Assembly: GCA_023375785.1 (NCBI GenBank)
Contig: SZWC01004732.1
Span: 137,811-167,986 of the forward strand
Length of the DNA: 30,176 nt
Reading direction: 5' to 3'
From: Penium margaritaceum
Lineage: Eukaryota > Streptophyta > Zygnematophyceae > Desmidiales > Peniaceae
This document shows, one piece after another, positions 1 through 9,742 of the stretch. Position numbers and translations under genes: made by a program. Below the pieces are notes generated by a model that saw only the letters and a program-made list of their open reading frames with translations, was not told where the DNA came from and did not search any database. Position 1 is the stretch's first letter. Each line of letters begins with the position of its first letter.

Positions 1-985
1 GGGTGGTGAGTGTATCATATTGATACACATGTGTATTGTGTAGGTAAAAGTCTTCCTTGGTGTGAGTGATCACTGACAGGGAGGGGAGGAGAGGGGGGGG
101 AGGTTGGAAAAGTGTATGAGGCAAGTGTATGGGGTAGTGTATCACTGTCTGGGTGGTGAGTGTATCATATTGATACACATGTGTATTGTGTAGGTGGAAG
201 TCTTCCTTGGTGTAAGTGATCATTGACGGGGACGGGAGGAGAGGGGAGGAGGTGGGGAAAACCGTATGAGGCAAGTGTATGGATAAGTGTATCACTTTCT
301 GGGTTGTGAGTGTATCAAATTAGTACACATGTGTATTTTGTAGCTAGAAGTCTTCCTTGGTGGGAGTGATCACTAACAGGGAGGGGAGGAGAGGGGGGAG
401 GAGGTAGGAAAAATGTATGAGGCAAGTGTATGGGGTAGTGTATCACTGTCTGGATGGTGAGTGTATCAAATTCATACACATGTATATTGTGTAGGTAGAA
501 GTCTTCTTTGATGGGAAAGGTCACTGAAAGGGAGGGGAGGAGAGGGGGGATAAGTGTATCATTTTCATACTCATGTATATGATATAATTGGATGTGTTCC
601 TTAATGTGAGTGATCACTAGTGGGGAGAGGGGAAGGGGGGAGCAGAAAATGTATGGGGCAAGTGTATGGGGTAGTGTATCATTGTGTGAATACTAAGTAT
701 ATTTTTTCATACACATGTGTATTTTCATAGTTGGATATGTTCCTTGGTTTGATTGATCACGAATGGGGAGAGGAGTGGGGGAAGGGGAAAGTTTATGGGG
801 CAAGTGTATGGGGTAGTGTATCACCATGTGGGTTGTAAGTGTATCATTTTCATACACATGTGTATTGTACAATTCATATGTTCCTTGCTGTGAGTAATCA
901 CTCAAGTGTACACTAATGTATGTGGTAGTGTATCACTCTCTGGGTTGAAGTGTACCTCATTCACACACTCGTGTATCATGATTTC
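1..985. repeat. Satellite-like tandem array, ~150 bp monomer
   Basis: Head-to-tail copies start near 1, 151, 301 and 452 at a steady 150 bp, followed by shorter, more diverged copies near 543, 690, 831 and 942. Each monomer holds a GTGTATCA-rich part, the palindrome ATACACATGTGTAT, the palindrome AGTGATCACT, a G-rich polypurine tract and the phrase GGCAAGTGTATGGGGTAGTG. The first three copies are close to identical, while later ones lose blocks, so the array decays toward its right end. It probably continues beyond the left edge. Short open frames on the minus strand here follow the repeat and are not genes. Confidence 0.9.
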
Positions 986-1640
986 ACATACATTGCTTTT
1001 TACATGTGCAATTTAGAGAGGAAAATTAGTATAAAATAACCGAGTTCTTTTAATATGTATTAATGAATATTATGAAGCCTTGTATTCAGGTCTAAAAATT
1101 ATTTTGAGCTGTAATCTGATGATTAAATATGATGTGCTTTGTCCAATGGTTGTTAATATAAATATGTATTCTATGCTATATCCTACATCTCTTTGCCATT
1201 TCCTTAGTGTGATGAAGGAAAAGGTGAATTTATTTTCATATTATATGATATTTTCAAGGTGTTTCTTTTGCATCGCCATATGCTATATCTGTGAATTGAG
1301 GAAACAAATGCAGAGGGGCTCTCATGGAAAACATATATCACGTTCAGCACTCTGTTTGAATATTTAAGAATTTTGAATGAAGAAAAAAGTGTACCCTGCA
1401 ATGTCCCACAGCAATCCGTTGACTTGGTTTTCTTTTGTGAAAAAGAGTGCTGGACCAACGAAGGGCTCATGTCTTCATAGACGTACATTGGTCTATCGTT
1501 TAGGTGTTTGTGATTCATACTATCGTGTAAAATTGTTTTCAAAACACACCCCGATACTTCATTTGCATGTGTATCATCGTAAGGATACGAGTTGCCAGAA
1601 GTTTCCGAATGCTTGGTTTTAGTGGTTTCACTAGTGTATT
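986..1640. other. AT-rich spacer without a recognised gene
   Basis: No domain, RNA gene or repeat was recognised. A 237-codon minus-strand open frame (1204-1917) covers it, but that frame runs through the G-rich inverted satellite block, has no recognisable motif and is most likely accidental. Confidence 0.6.
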
Positions 1641-1865
1641 TTCTTCCGGTTGGATCCATACATCCGTGTGTACACACCCTCATACACTTGCCCAATACAT
1701 TCGTACAGGTTGGCGCGATGACAAGACCCCCCCCACGTGGACCCCCTCCTCCCCCCCCCCCTCTCCCCTGTATGAGGGAACTGTATGTGGTAACTGTATG
1801 TGGTAGTGTGCGTGGAGGAGTATGGAATGAACAAGAAATTTGTACACTAGTGTACTTGCCATGAC
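1641..1865 (-). repeat. Diverged inverted block related to the 1-985 satellite
   Basis: Read on the minus strand, this stretch has the same order of elements as a satellite monomer: a GTACACTAGTGTAC palindrome, a G-rich polypurine tract (a C-tract on the plus strand near 1725-1768), then GGGCAAGTGTATGAG. The match is by eye and diverged. It suggests an inverted arrangement of this family around the 986-1640 spacer. Confidence 0.5.
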
Positions 1866-1885
1866 GATCGAGTCGCCATGTGTCC

Positions 1886-1914
1886 CATTGTGCGCACAAT
1901 GCTTGTGCGCACAA
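1886..1914. repeat. Two adjacent TGTGCGCACA palindromes
   Basis: A 16 bp perfect palindrome (CATTGTGCGCACAATG, 1886-1901) is followed by a second one (TTGTGCGCACAA, 1903-1914), with centres 15 bp apart. Function unknown; it could be a dimeric protein site or a chance leftover of a terminal inverted repeat. Confidence 0.6.
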
Positions 1915-2350
1915 CAAAGAGTGGCGAATGGCAGATAGCCAGTAGGTATCTTTTTGTCTTTTAGTAGATTCTACAACGCATGTTGCACTCTTTTCTTATT
2001 AGAATTCACGTCAGGATCCGTTCATATGATGCACTATATGAAAACATTTTTACGACTTTGATGTTTTTCTTTTGTAAAAAACAGTTCGTTTACAAAGCTG
2101 ATAATGATGACCGCAAAACTCCAGCAGCTGTTGGATCCTCCAATCGAACGATTCGAACACACTCTCCTGACCACTGAAAATACGCACATATGTCTCTTTG
2201 CAGAAATATTGCACGGACAGAGTCAAAAACATAGGAAAGTTACACAAATAGATGTTGACATGGTGTGCCCCTTGCCATGAGTGCCGTTGAGTGTAATTCC
2301 TGGTTCCACCACTGAGGAGTGGTCGAACACCTGATCTGACTTTAGATTTG
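1915..2350. other. No recognised feature
   Basis: I see no gene, RNA or repeat here beyond short chance open frames. Confidence 0.5.
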
Positions 2351-2880
2351 GATTCCTTGGATTTTTTCCGTGCATGATCGAGCTTTGAATCGCTCGATTT
2401 GAGTGAGTATTCAGAAAGTTAGCCTAGCCCGAAATTCGGGTGTTGGGGGGGTGGAATCTGGTACCCGCCATGGGTGGCGGGATAATCCACCACCAGTGAT
2501 CCGAGTTCGTCTCCAACGACCCCTAAATGCACCAGGGCCATAAAGGAAGCAACCAGAAGACTCTTCTTGACCAGGGTGAACTTCTCCTTGACTTCTGGGC
2601 AAGGAAAGGCGCTTCGANTCCTTGGATTTTTTCCGTGCATGATCGAGCTTTGAATCGCTCGATTTGAGTGAGTATTCAGAAAGTTAGCCTAGCCCGAAAT
2701 TCGGGTGTTGGGGGGGTGGAATCTGGTACCCGCCATGGGTGGCGGGATAATCCACCACCAGTGATCCGAGTTCGTCTCCAACGACCCCTAAATGCACCAG
2801 GGCCATAAAGGAAGCAACCAGAAGACTCTTCTTGACCAGGGTGAACTTCTCCTTGACTTCTGGGCAAGGAAAGGCGCTTT
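2351..2880. repeat. Perfect 265 bp tandem duplication joined at an N
   Basis: Copies 2351-2615 and 2616-2880 appear identical by eye, and the only ambiguous base in the window (N at 2618) lies at the join. The simplest reading is an assembly artefact: two contig ends overlapping by 265 bp were scaffolded without being merged. Each copy holds a short inverted repeat (7 bp arms CCCGCCA/TGGCGGG, 2464-2481 and again 265 bp later). Open frames of 63-88 codons on the minus strand match no family I recognise. Confidence 0.9.
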
Positions 2881-3767
2881 GACGGGTCATCGTCAAAGCG
2901 CCTCCCGTTGCCTAGCGTGCAAGGCAAGGTGGACGGCTCCACCTAGGGTTACTTCGACGGCCGTAGCAGGGGCTCTACTGCTCTATTTTGGGCGTGCTTG
3001 GATTTTTTGGAAAGCTTAGGTTACAGGCTATAATGATGTGATGTAATCTCACTATGCTAAGTAACAAAAACGTGTTTCGATTCAGTTCTACTGAATGCAA
3101 CGTGTTCTGCCCACTCACATCCGTGATCTTTGTGCTCCACACTCTTCACCATTGGTGTCCCTTGGCTGCCCCAAACACTGGTAGCGTGCATCAGCAAGAG
3201 CTAGACATCCTTGTGGGTGCCTCCACACCCACTAGAGCCAACAATAGACAAATTTCTATCTCTTTGTAGATGTCGCCGGTCGACCTCCATTCGATCCATC
3301 GATCTAACGGCTGCCGATATGTCTTACTAATATATTAGCTTTGCACCGTTGTGTGCGAAAGATTTGGATGAAAAGAGCAAAAAGTCGCCCTTGCTTCAGG
3401 CGTACCGGCGTGCGATGCATCGTGCGATCAGCCACGGGCATTTTTTGTATTGCACACAACCGTCGCACGGTGTGCACAATCGAGGAGCGCACAATCATCA
3501 ACCCGCTGGTGTATCACAAGATCGATGTCAAATGAGGTCTTGTTCTCGTAATACCCAAGAAAACAGAAAAAACAATTACCGGTCTTGTCTAATGTAGCAA
3601 ACAGTCTTGGTTGTCTATGGATAAGCCGCTGTTATTATCTATCAGTGAGAGAAAGGTGCAAAAGAATCTGGCTAGCCCGATTGATTCCGAAGGGTGATTG
3701 ACAAGTGAGCCACATCGAGAAAATGGACACGGGAAGAACAGTGTCGTCTTGGCTTTGTTCTTCCGAT
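2881..3767. other. Unassigned stretch
   Basis: It contains several overlapping open frames of 60-90 codons on both strands, none with a recognisable domain. No repeat or RNA gene was identified. Confidence 0.5.
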
Positions 3768-3845
3768 GTCCTTTGTAATGTCCATCGGATAATACAAAGG
3801 ACGACCCGTCGTCCTTTGTATTACCTATCGGACAATACGAAGGAC
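3768..3845. repeat. 78 bp near-palindromic hairpin
   Basis: Two ~38 bp arms meet at 3806/3807. The inner 15 bp (AATACAAAGGACGAC and its complement) pair perfectly around a 2 bp centre, and the outer parts pair with few mismatches. Each arm is itself partly inverted (GTCCTTTGTA with its near complement), giving a four-fold symmetric block. It resembles a snap-back element or the tip of a MITE. No coding content. Confidence 0.8.
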
Positions 3846-4377
3846 AATTTTAAGTGCACACGTGAACCATGTCCACCGGGCGTTGGATTGCGCAACGGTT
3901 GTTGTAAAAGAAAGAACACCATAAAAACAGGGAGTCAATATATATCAATAAACAGTTCATTTTTTTTCCTTTGGTGATTGAAGGTATGATGAGGGCGTGC
4001 TCTTCCACGTTGAATAGAACAGCGAAAGGAAAAACCACTTTTGGAGGTCCATCCGGAGGAGACAGATCTCTGGAACTCCTAATGTGCACATTGTGAAGAT
4101 CAGTGACAGAAGTAGTCAATTATTCAATTACAGAGATGACCAAAAGATTTTTTCGGACAGTATATACGTCAAATTAAGGTTTTTTACACCATATTTTATA
4201 GTATACTATACTTTTCATACACGTTTCTTAGAAGTTTCAGGAAATGGGGTATTCCTTTTAATATAGTCACAAGAGATTTTGAAGAAAGAGTGTCAACCTG
4301 AACTTGCTACTTCTCAGAAACTTCCGTCATATGTGTGTGAGAGTTGTACACTTGTTTTCAGGTGTATGGATTTGGGC
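3846..4377. other. Unassigned AT-rich stretch
   Basis: Only short open frames without motifs. It lies just downstream (minus-strand sense) of the Copia-2 relic, where integrase would be expected, but I cannot see one. Confidence 0.4.
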
Positions 4378-4910
4378 TCATTGGTTATAAATGACAGAAT
4401 CCATGCAGTTAGCGGTGCAAGGAGCATGGAGAGTGGCAGGATCGAAAGGGGTGACAAGTTGATGATGTTGCAAGTGCATATGCTCTACAGAAAGTGAAGG
4501 GGAGACATGGGCATGAGCAACGGCAACGACGGAAGTGCTAGGTGAAAACAGGGGCACACGGCACAACTTGTTACAACAAAGGCCATGGAGCACAACAAGC
4601 AAGGATTAGTGCAACAAAGAAGTACCAACACCACAAGATGTGGCGAAGTCCGTACCCTGATCGTTGAGGGTAGTGAACAAAAACTTGCTCACCTCAAATG
4701 CAGGTACATACAACACATCAGGCAGGAACACGTCACCTGAGGGACCAGCAAACCGTACGACACCAACGACCTGGGCAGGCAGCATCTATCCTAAACTAAT
4801 GCGAACAAAACGGACATCCCGGACAGAACCCAATGACACAAACACAACATGTGATGATTTCATGTGGTGAGTGGCTCGAGAGTAGAGAATCTAGAATACA
4901 TGAGAAACAT
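4378..4910 (-). pseudogene. Copia-2 protease and gag-pre-integrase relic
   Basis: On the minus strand, 4861-4897 encodes the retropepsin active-site region of a copia polyprotein split over two frames: ILDS in one frame and RATHHM in the next, matching the family pattern DSGATHHM with the Gly lost to a frameshift. About 60 codons downstream the frame reads LPDVLYVPAFEVSKFLF, which fits the family pattern LxDVLYVPxxxxNLLSV. The His-His/Cys-Cys zinc site of the integrase N-terminus was not found. Retropepsin cleaves the Gag-Pol polyprotein in the particle; this copy cannot. The assignment rests on these two motifs in the right order and on the upstream PBS. Confidence 0.65.
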
Positions 4911-5829
4911 GAATGGGGGAAAAAGCTTAGCATGCAGTGACATGACCTGAACTGGCAGCAGACGGCGGAGCATGACCCAGACAATGGGCCAGAAGTTGGG
5001 GACATTCAACATGCTGCCACTCCTCAATCCATGCATCAACCATACCCGGACTGTCCAACAACGCTCTCCAAAGGAATCCATCTCAATCACAATGGTGATT
5101 CTGGGATCCAACCACCAAACTCACACCACAAGAGACATCGTATTGTCGCAGTTGAGGAGCAAAGTGAAAGGCTCCTACCACCAAGGTAGCCAGGTGGTAG
5201 GAGCTTGAGACGGCTGGCGGAGGAGGAGTTGGAATTACAAGCAAAGATTTTGCGTGCAGCCACTGTGGAAGCATGTAGCAGGCTTACCGCTGTCCGTAAA
5301 TGGTGGGAGAAGACTGAGGCAGGCCCCAGTGCCACCCATGCGGTGGCACCACTGTCACAACCATGCCTGAGCTGGGATCATAACATGTGAGGAAATGGTC
5401 TCCCACTGTACGGGAAAAACACATGCACCGGGGTTTCGATTGCAAGGAAAGAAGGAGGGCCTCCTGTAATAATTGCCACAGGTCCTCAGATATTGGGATA
5501 TCGACCAGAAAATGGAAGAGAGAGAAAGATTGTGAAAGGAAAGGAGAAAAAAAGAAAAAATGAGGAATGAAAAGAATGAAGAGGAATAAAAATGATTCAG
5601 CTACCCTGGGGGGGGTTGACGGGCCAGTTGCCCGACAAAAGTAGCCGGGGTGGATGTAGGGTCGAGGGTCTGGGGCCTCCTTTGGTTTTGTCTCATTTAT
5701 TTTCCTTCTCAGGTTTGGTATCGAGCACTTTGAGGCCTGCTGACTGACGGGCACGTTGGTCCACGGTCTCTCCGATCGGCAAGATACAACCAACGTGTCC
5801 ATTGCCAAATGGGTAGCCAAGCAACCAAG

Positions 5830-6470
5830 AAATTTTGATGCAGATTCTCTACTGCAAGGCGGGTACTACTTTTGTTGCTGGCATGTCATGGTTTTCGTGC
5901 TGCTAACATATTTGTAGTTGTTGATTAAGTTGCTTTTGCGGCTACTCGTAGCTGCAAGGCTACTGTTTCTACTAAGCACATCTGCAGAATCTACTAATGC
6001 TGCTTGTTGCCATTTATTTTTGCTGTGTGCGACCGTGTGATATTACTAGTACAGCTACACTTTGACAACTGCATTGCTACCATAGCAGTGGCTGTTGAGA
6101 TGTCTGTTTTTGCTGCTGCATGTAGCTCCAAGACTTCTGATGCTGCTACATGCAACTACGAAGGCTGCTAATGCTGTGTGCTACTTCTTGCTACTGCTAC
6201 GTGTTTCTTAGGTGCTGTCCTTGGCCATTGTTGCTGCTAATACTGCTACTTCAATCTGAGCATTCTACAATGCACAACTTTTGCTGTTGCTGCATGCTGC
6301 TACTATGGTAGATGCAGCTTCATGCTGCTGCTACAGTTGCTGCTGCTGAAGTTGCTACTTCTGCTTTGCTAACAAGTATGTTTGCTAGTGCTGCCTCTTC
6401 TCCCTCATGCAACAGTTGCGACTTATGCTTTGGCTCCTATGGTTGAATTTTCTGCTGTGGAATGTAGTTG
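5830..6470. repeat. CTG/GCT-rich low-complexity tract
   Basis: Imperfect runs of GCTGCTAC, TGCTACTGCTAC and similar triplets fill the region. It lies inside the Copia-2 leader/gag interval. On the minus strand such triplets would encode Ala/Ser/Gln-rich protein, but stops interrupt every frame. Confidence 0.65.
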
Positions 6471-6729
6471 CTAAAGCTGGCGGCTGGCGAGTGTAGCTAT
6501 TGCTGTTCTGGTGGCCTAAACCAGCCGCCGTTGCTTAACATCACCGCCCAAATGGCAGCCACCACGTGGAAAGTTGCCAAAAACTTTCAGCAACATTCTG
6601 CCTCGGCTCAGGTTCTTTACGTTGCCAGGAACTTTACGCCCCAACCAACCCAGTCCAGCCCAACCCAAAGGTCTCAGTTTCTCCTGTTGTATGTTCTACG
6701 GTGGAGCACACACACGTAGTCTATCTACT

Positions 6730-6741
6730 GCTCTGATACCA
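6730..6741 (-). other. Copia-2 primer-binding site (initiator tRNA-Met 3' end)
   Basis: The minus strand reads TGGTATCAGAGC, a perfect 12-base complement of the 3' end of plant initiator tRNA-Met. This is the classic primer site of plant copia elements. It lies directly next to the LTR boundary at 6742. Confidence 0.85.
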
Positions 6742-7615
6742 TGGGGAAATGGAGAAACCCCCTAGGCATTGTTCTGCGTGAGCGAGTATGTTTCACAGAA
6801 CAAAACGTGATAGACGGTGCTAAAAAAGGTGGAGAGACGGCAAAGGAATGTGTATAAATGTAAGAGTTAGTGAAAAGAACAAGCGAGAGGGAGGGATACC
6901 TACTCTTCCTAGAGTGTGTATGCATTGACGCAACACATCACAAAGGTGGTAAAAAATAGCAACTTACCACCTACGAGGTCCACGCCAGAAACTATTGCAA
7001 GTCCAGGAACCACACATGCTACTCAGTTGTCTGAATCACTATTTGTAAGAAGCAGCAGATGCACAAGAAAGAGCCCTACATAGTCAAGAAAAGAAACAGC
7101 AGATTTAGGATGACCAAGAAAATGGCAACGAGAGCTGGCCAACGAGAATGTTCTTGGGAGCGCCAGAGAGCAGAGAAAGTGTAACTGAAATTGTCAACGA
7201 GCGTGGAGTTCTTCCAGGTGAGAGGCCTCAAGTCCAGAGGTTATGAAGATTGACAAAAAAAGCAACACAGAGTCAAGAAAATACATATGGGCTAGAGTCT
7301 AGTTTGACTCTATCCCACAAAATGCCTCTTGGCCGGAGTTGAGGTGAAATAAGTATTGTGATGGAAAATCTATTGCGTCACTCCTCCTCCAGCCTTAGAA
7401 CATTGCTGGGGTCCTATTCCCAGTGTGTCAATGCCACGTGGAATGAGCAAGATTAGGTTGCATGCTTTAATTTGTGCCCCATGATGACCTTGTCCATTTT
7501 TCCGTGGTGCGTCTTAGGAAAAATGGTTAAGGCGGCCAGTCATTTGGCCTCCTTTGACAACTATTCAGAGGGCCTATGTCTCAGTTCCACAGTTAATCGC
7601 TAAACGGACCACGTC

Positions 7616-7619
<4 letters not shown>
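6742..7619 (-). mobile_element. Probable 5' LTR of Copia-2 (outer end not found)
   Basis: The LTR should begin (plus-strand sense TG, minus-strand terminal CA) directly next to the PBS, and TG is present at 6742-6743. Because no partner LTR lies in the window, the outer boundary is unknown; 7619 is only the start of the microsatellite. A TATA-like TTTATACA lies on the minus strand near 6853. No gene seen. Confidence 0.4.

Positions 7620-7620
<1 letters not shown>

Positions 7621-7668
<48 letters not shown>
7621..7668. repeat. (CA)24 microsatellite
   Basis: Uninterrupted CA dinucleotides over 48 bp. The minus-strand poly-Cys/Val frame across it is an artefact of the repeat. Confidence 0.98.
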
Positions 7669-7673
<5 letters not shown>

Positions 7674-8679
7674 GCATATGTGGGTTGAGCAATGTTGGGC
7701 AATGATGAAGGTTTTCAATTTAAGAAGTGAGATGTGGGTTTTGTTTACAAAATGTTTGCAGACTAAATCACAGGTGTGAACGTTTTCCATGGTTAAAGTG
7801 TTTGGAACATTTTTAGTTGCGTGGACTCATCACAAATGCTTTTTTATTCCTAATTCTTCTTGTTTTGAATTATATTTTTGCCTAGTTTATCCAACGGGTG
7901 AGTGACAATGTATCCACAAAATTGTCAATAAATATGAGATATCCATGTTTCATGCCTTGAACGTTGGAACTTGAACGGCATGTTCACAAGTTTGCACATT
8001 CGACACGTTACACACATGTGGTTCGTTTTAATAATTTCATGTCCACTCAACTTTCACTTAATCATGCCAGATCCACATTCAGAGCATTTGCAAGTACACT
8101 GCTGGTGAATGGTCCCCACGAGTGTGAACGATCACTATGTCCATCGACTGGTCATCGGCGACCAGTCGAAACACACTGGTACTTTGTCGGCTTCCAATTG
8201 ACATGGAAAAATATACCTGTACCTGCATTGCACACCGATTGAACCTCATCGTCACCTTATTGTACTGGTGGTTGAAGCAATGTGCGATGTAAGCGGTGAG
8301 CATTGTGGCTTATCCCTGCGCATATGTGCATATAGAGATTTTATGATTTTTCTTCATGGACCTGATGGCGTGCCATTTCATGTATGCTTTGATGCCCTGA
8401 TGAAATTGTGCTATCATGCAAGAAAAGGGCACGGCTGGGTATTGGCCCCAACTACCGTTGTTGCATGAAGTTCGACATCGTGGACACACAATGGAGGCTT
8501 TGTGAAAAACTGGTCGCCATAATCAACGTTGAAGGAAATTCATATGTTCATGAGCACTCATGTTGTACTTATGATCTTACAAGATTTCATATGCATCAAA
8601 CGTGGAGAAAATGTGCAAATGAATACATGTCATAAATTGGTACAAAATTGAAATGTGATGCCTTGAACAGAACTTATCA
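7669..8679. other. Unassigned stretch with a perfect hairpin
   Basis: Open frames of 66-92 codons on the plus strand (7964-8242, 8268-8468, 8408-8635) contain no domain I recognise and overlap in different frames. A perfect 10 bp inverted repeat with a 6-nt loop lies at 8144-8169 (arms TCGACTGGTC/GACCAGTCGA). No RNA gene was recognised. Confidence 0.45.
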
Positions 8680-9243
8680 TCAACTTTCACAGACAATCAA
8701 CTCTATAACCATAGGTGGAAGCGAATAAATCCAACATATGATATTACATGCAGGATACAACTGCCATGTGTGGCAGCATTCTGGGGCAAATGTTTCGTGG
8801 AGATCTTCAGCACAGTCTTCGTAGTCAATGTTGCTGTCAACATCGTAAAAGAGCTCTCCATCTTTGTCTATGTTTTTCCCCATGACACTTGAGTGGTCAG
8901 ACGAGTCATCTTGCACTAGACATGTGTACTTATAAACCTTTGTGACATGGGCACCAGTACCGTTAGGCCATAGCTTGAATATGCCATATGTAGTGCACAA
9001 TCCAGCCAAGAATGACAAGAGAATAGGGTCTCCAGGTGAACACTTTGAATGTTCCATGGAGGCGTTGCTGTGAGTTGGACGCCAGTGTTGGAGAGGAGTA
9101 GTAGTGCAAACACACAATGCAAAATGGAAATGAGTGCATGGACTGCTCAAATGAGTGCATGGACTGCTCTTTATGCATTGTCGGAATACATGGATATACA
9201 TGGTGTACCCAATACACATGGACATGGTGGAAACAGTTTCCAC
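8680..9243 (-). CDS. Hypothetical 187-codon open frame, uncertain
   Basis: This is the longest open frame in 7-9.7 kb. I do not recognise a family. Its C-terminal half is acidic (about residues 115-150, many Asp/Glu/Ser) and Cys/His residues cluster near the end. The N-terminal half runs through a 21 bp tandem repeat (9128-9169), giving a repeated SSPCTH phrase, so a better start may be the internal Met at about 9056. It lies downstream of the MULE 3' part on the same strand and might be a degraded accessory frame or an exon; chance cannot be excluded. No splice sites or promoter were identified with confidence. Confidence 0.2.
   Translation of the reverse strand: METVSTMSMCIGYTMYIHVFRQCIKSSPCTHLSSPCTHFHFALCVCTTTPLQHWRPTHSNASMEHSKCSPGDPILLSFLAGLCTTYGIFKLWPNGTGAHVTKVYKYTCLVQDDSSDHSSVMGKNIDKDGELFYDVDSNIDYEDCAEDLHETFAPECCHTWQLYPACNIICWIYSLPPMVIELIVCES
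9128..9169. repeat. 21 bp unit, two perfect copies
   Basis: AAATGAGTGCATGGACTGCTC occurs at 9128-9148 and immediately again at 9149-9169. It is a short in-frame duplication (7 codons) in the hypothetical minus-strand frame. Confidence 0.95.
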
Positions 9244-9742
9244 GGAAAATGTTTCATTTATCCATTAACCAAGATGAAAAGTAACATGACCAGAACTCTT
9301 CTAATCTGCTTCTATTGTCGTTAGGGCTTCTCCATTTCTTGGGCCACATTCTTTCTAACCCACCCCTTCTGCAGGTTGTGCTCTGTAGCTTTCATTCCCT
9401 CCTAGAGTAGGCCACATGAAGTCTGGCCTGGGTGTTTGCAGACCGCAGACATGACCACCTGCAAAGACCATGATAAATGCGTATGAGAAGTCAACTTAGA
9501 TCATGCACATGCAATCTGAATGAACTAAAAGTGATAGAAACATATGTAAATGCACGTGTCTGAATGAATTACTGTTCACATATTTGTGTCTTCATCCACT
9601 TCATCAGGCTCGTCATCCCACGCTCCATCAACGTCAACTACCCGTTGTACCGCAGCAGCATGTTGAGACACCTCTTCACGCCTTTCCCGCTCATGTTGCT
9701 ACCTCAAGTCATCATACGTGTCCTTGTCCTCCTCTTCTTCAT
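9244..9742. other. Unassigned stretch
   Basis: No gene or repeat was recognised. A MULE terminal inverted repeat could be expected near here or further left, but I could not match any segment to the region beyond 18040. Confidence 0.4.

Larger units (their letters stand above)
4378..6741 (-). mobile_element. Copia-2: decayed Ty1/copia element, 5' part
   Basis: Read on the minus strand the order is PBS (6730-6741), a long low-complexity leader/gag region (about 5830-6470 is rich in CTG/GCA triplets), a degraded protease site (4861-4897) and the stretch between protease and integrase. This is the copia order. Integrase, RT and RNase H are absent: recognisable homology fades near 4380. No 3' LTR was found. 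The protein frame changes repeatedly, so this is an old truncated copy. Gag in 5000-5830 is inferred from position; the 178-codon frame at 5284-5820 has no domain I recognise. Confidence 0.6.

Noticed and set aside
1..985. A CRISPR array
   Set aside because: The repeats are contiguous ~150 bp monomers with no unique spacers, in a eukaryotic retroelement context.
1204..1917. A 237-codon minus-strand open frame, the longest in the window
   Set aside because: It crosses the G-rich inverted satellite block (giving a Gly run) and AT-rich spacer, has no domain, and looks like a chance frame.
2411..2942. A gene encoded in the duplicated segment
   Set aside because: Two overlapping frames are equally open, no domain is recognisable, and the duplication itself is probably an assembly artefact.
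5284..5820. A 178-codon minus-strand frame as a membrane protein gene
   Set aside because: The Phe/Leu-rich part comes from an A/G-rich low-complexity tract (5510-5600), and the frame lies within the decayed Copia-2 gag interval.
7593..7790. Minus-strand frame with a Cys-Val run
   Set aside because: It is only the translation of the CA microsatellite.
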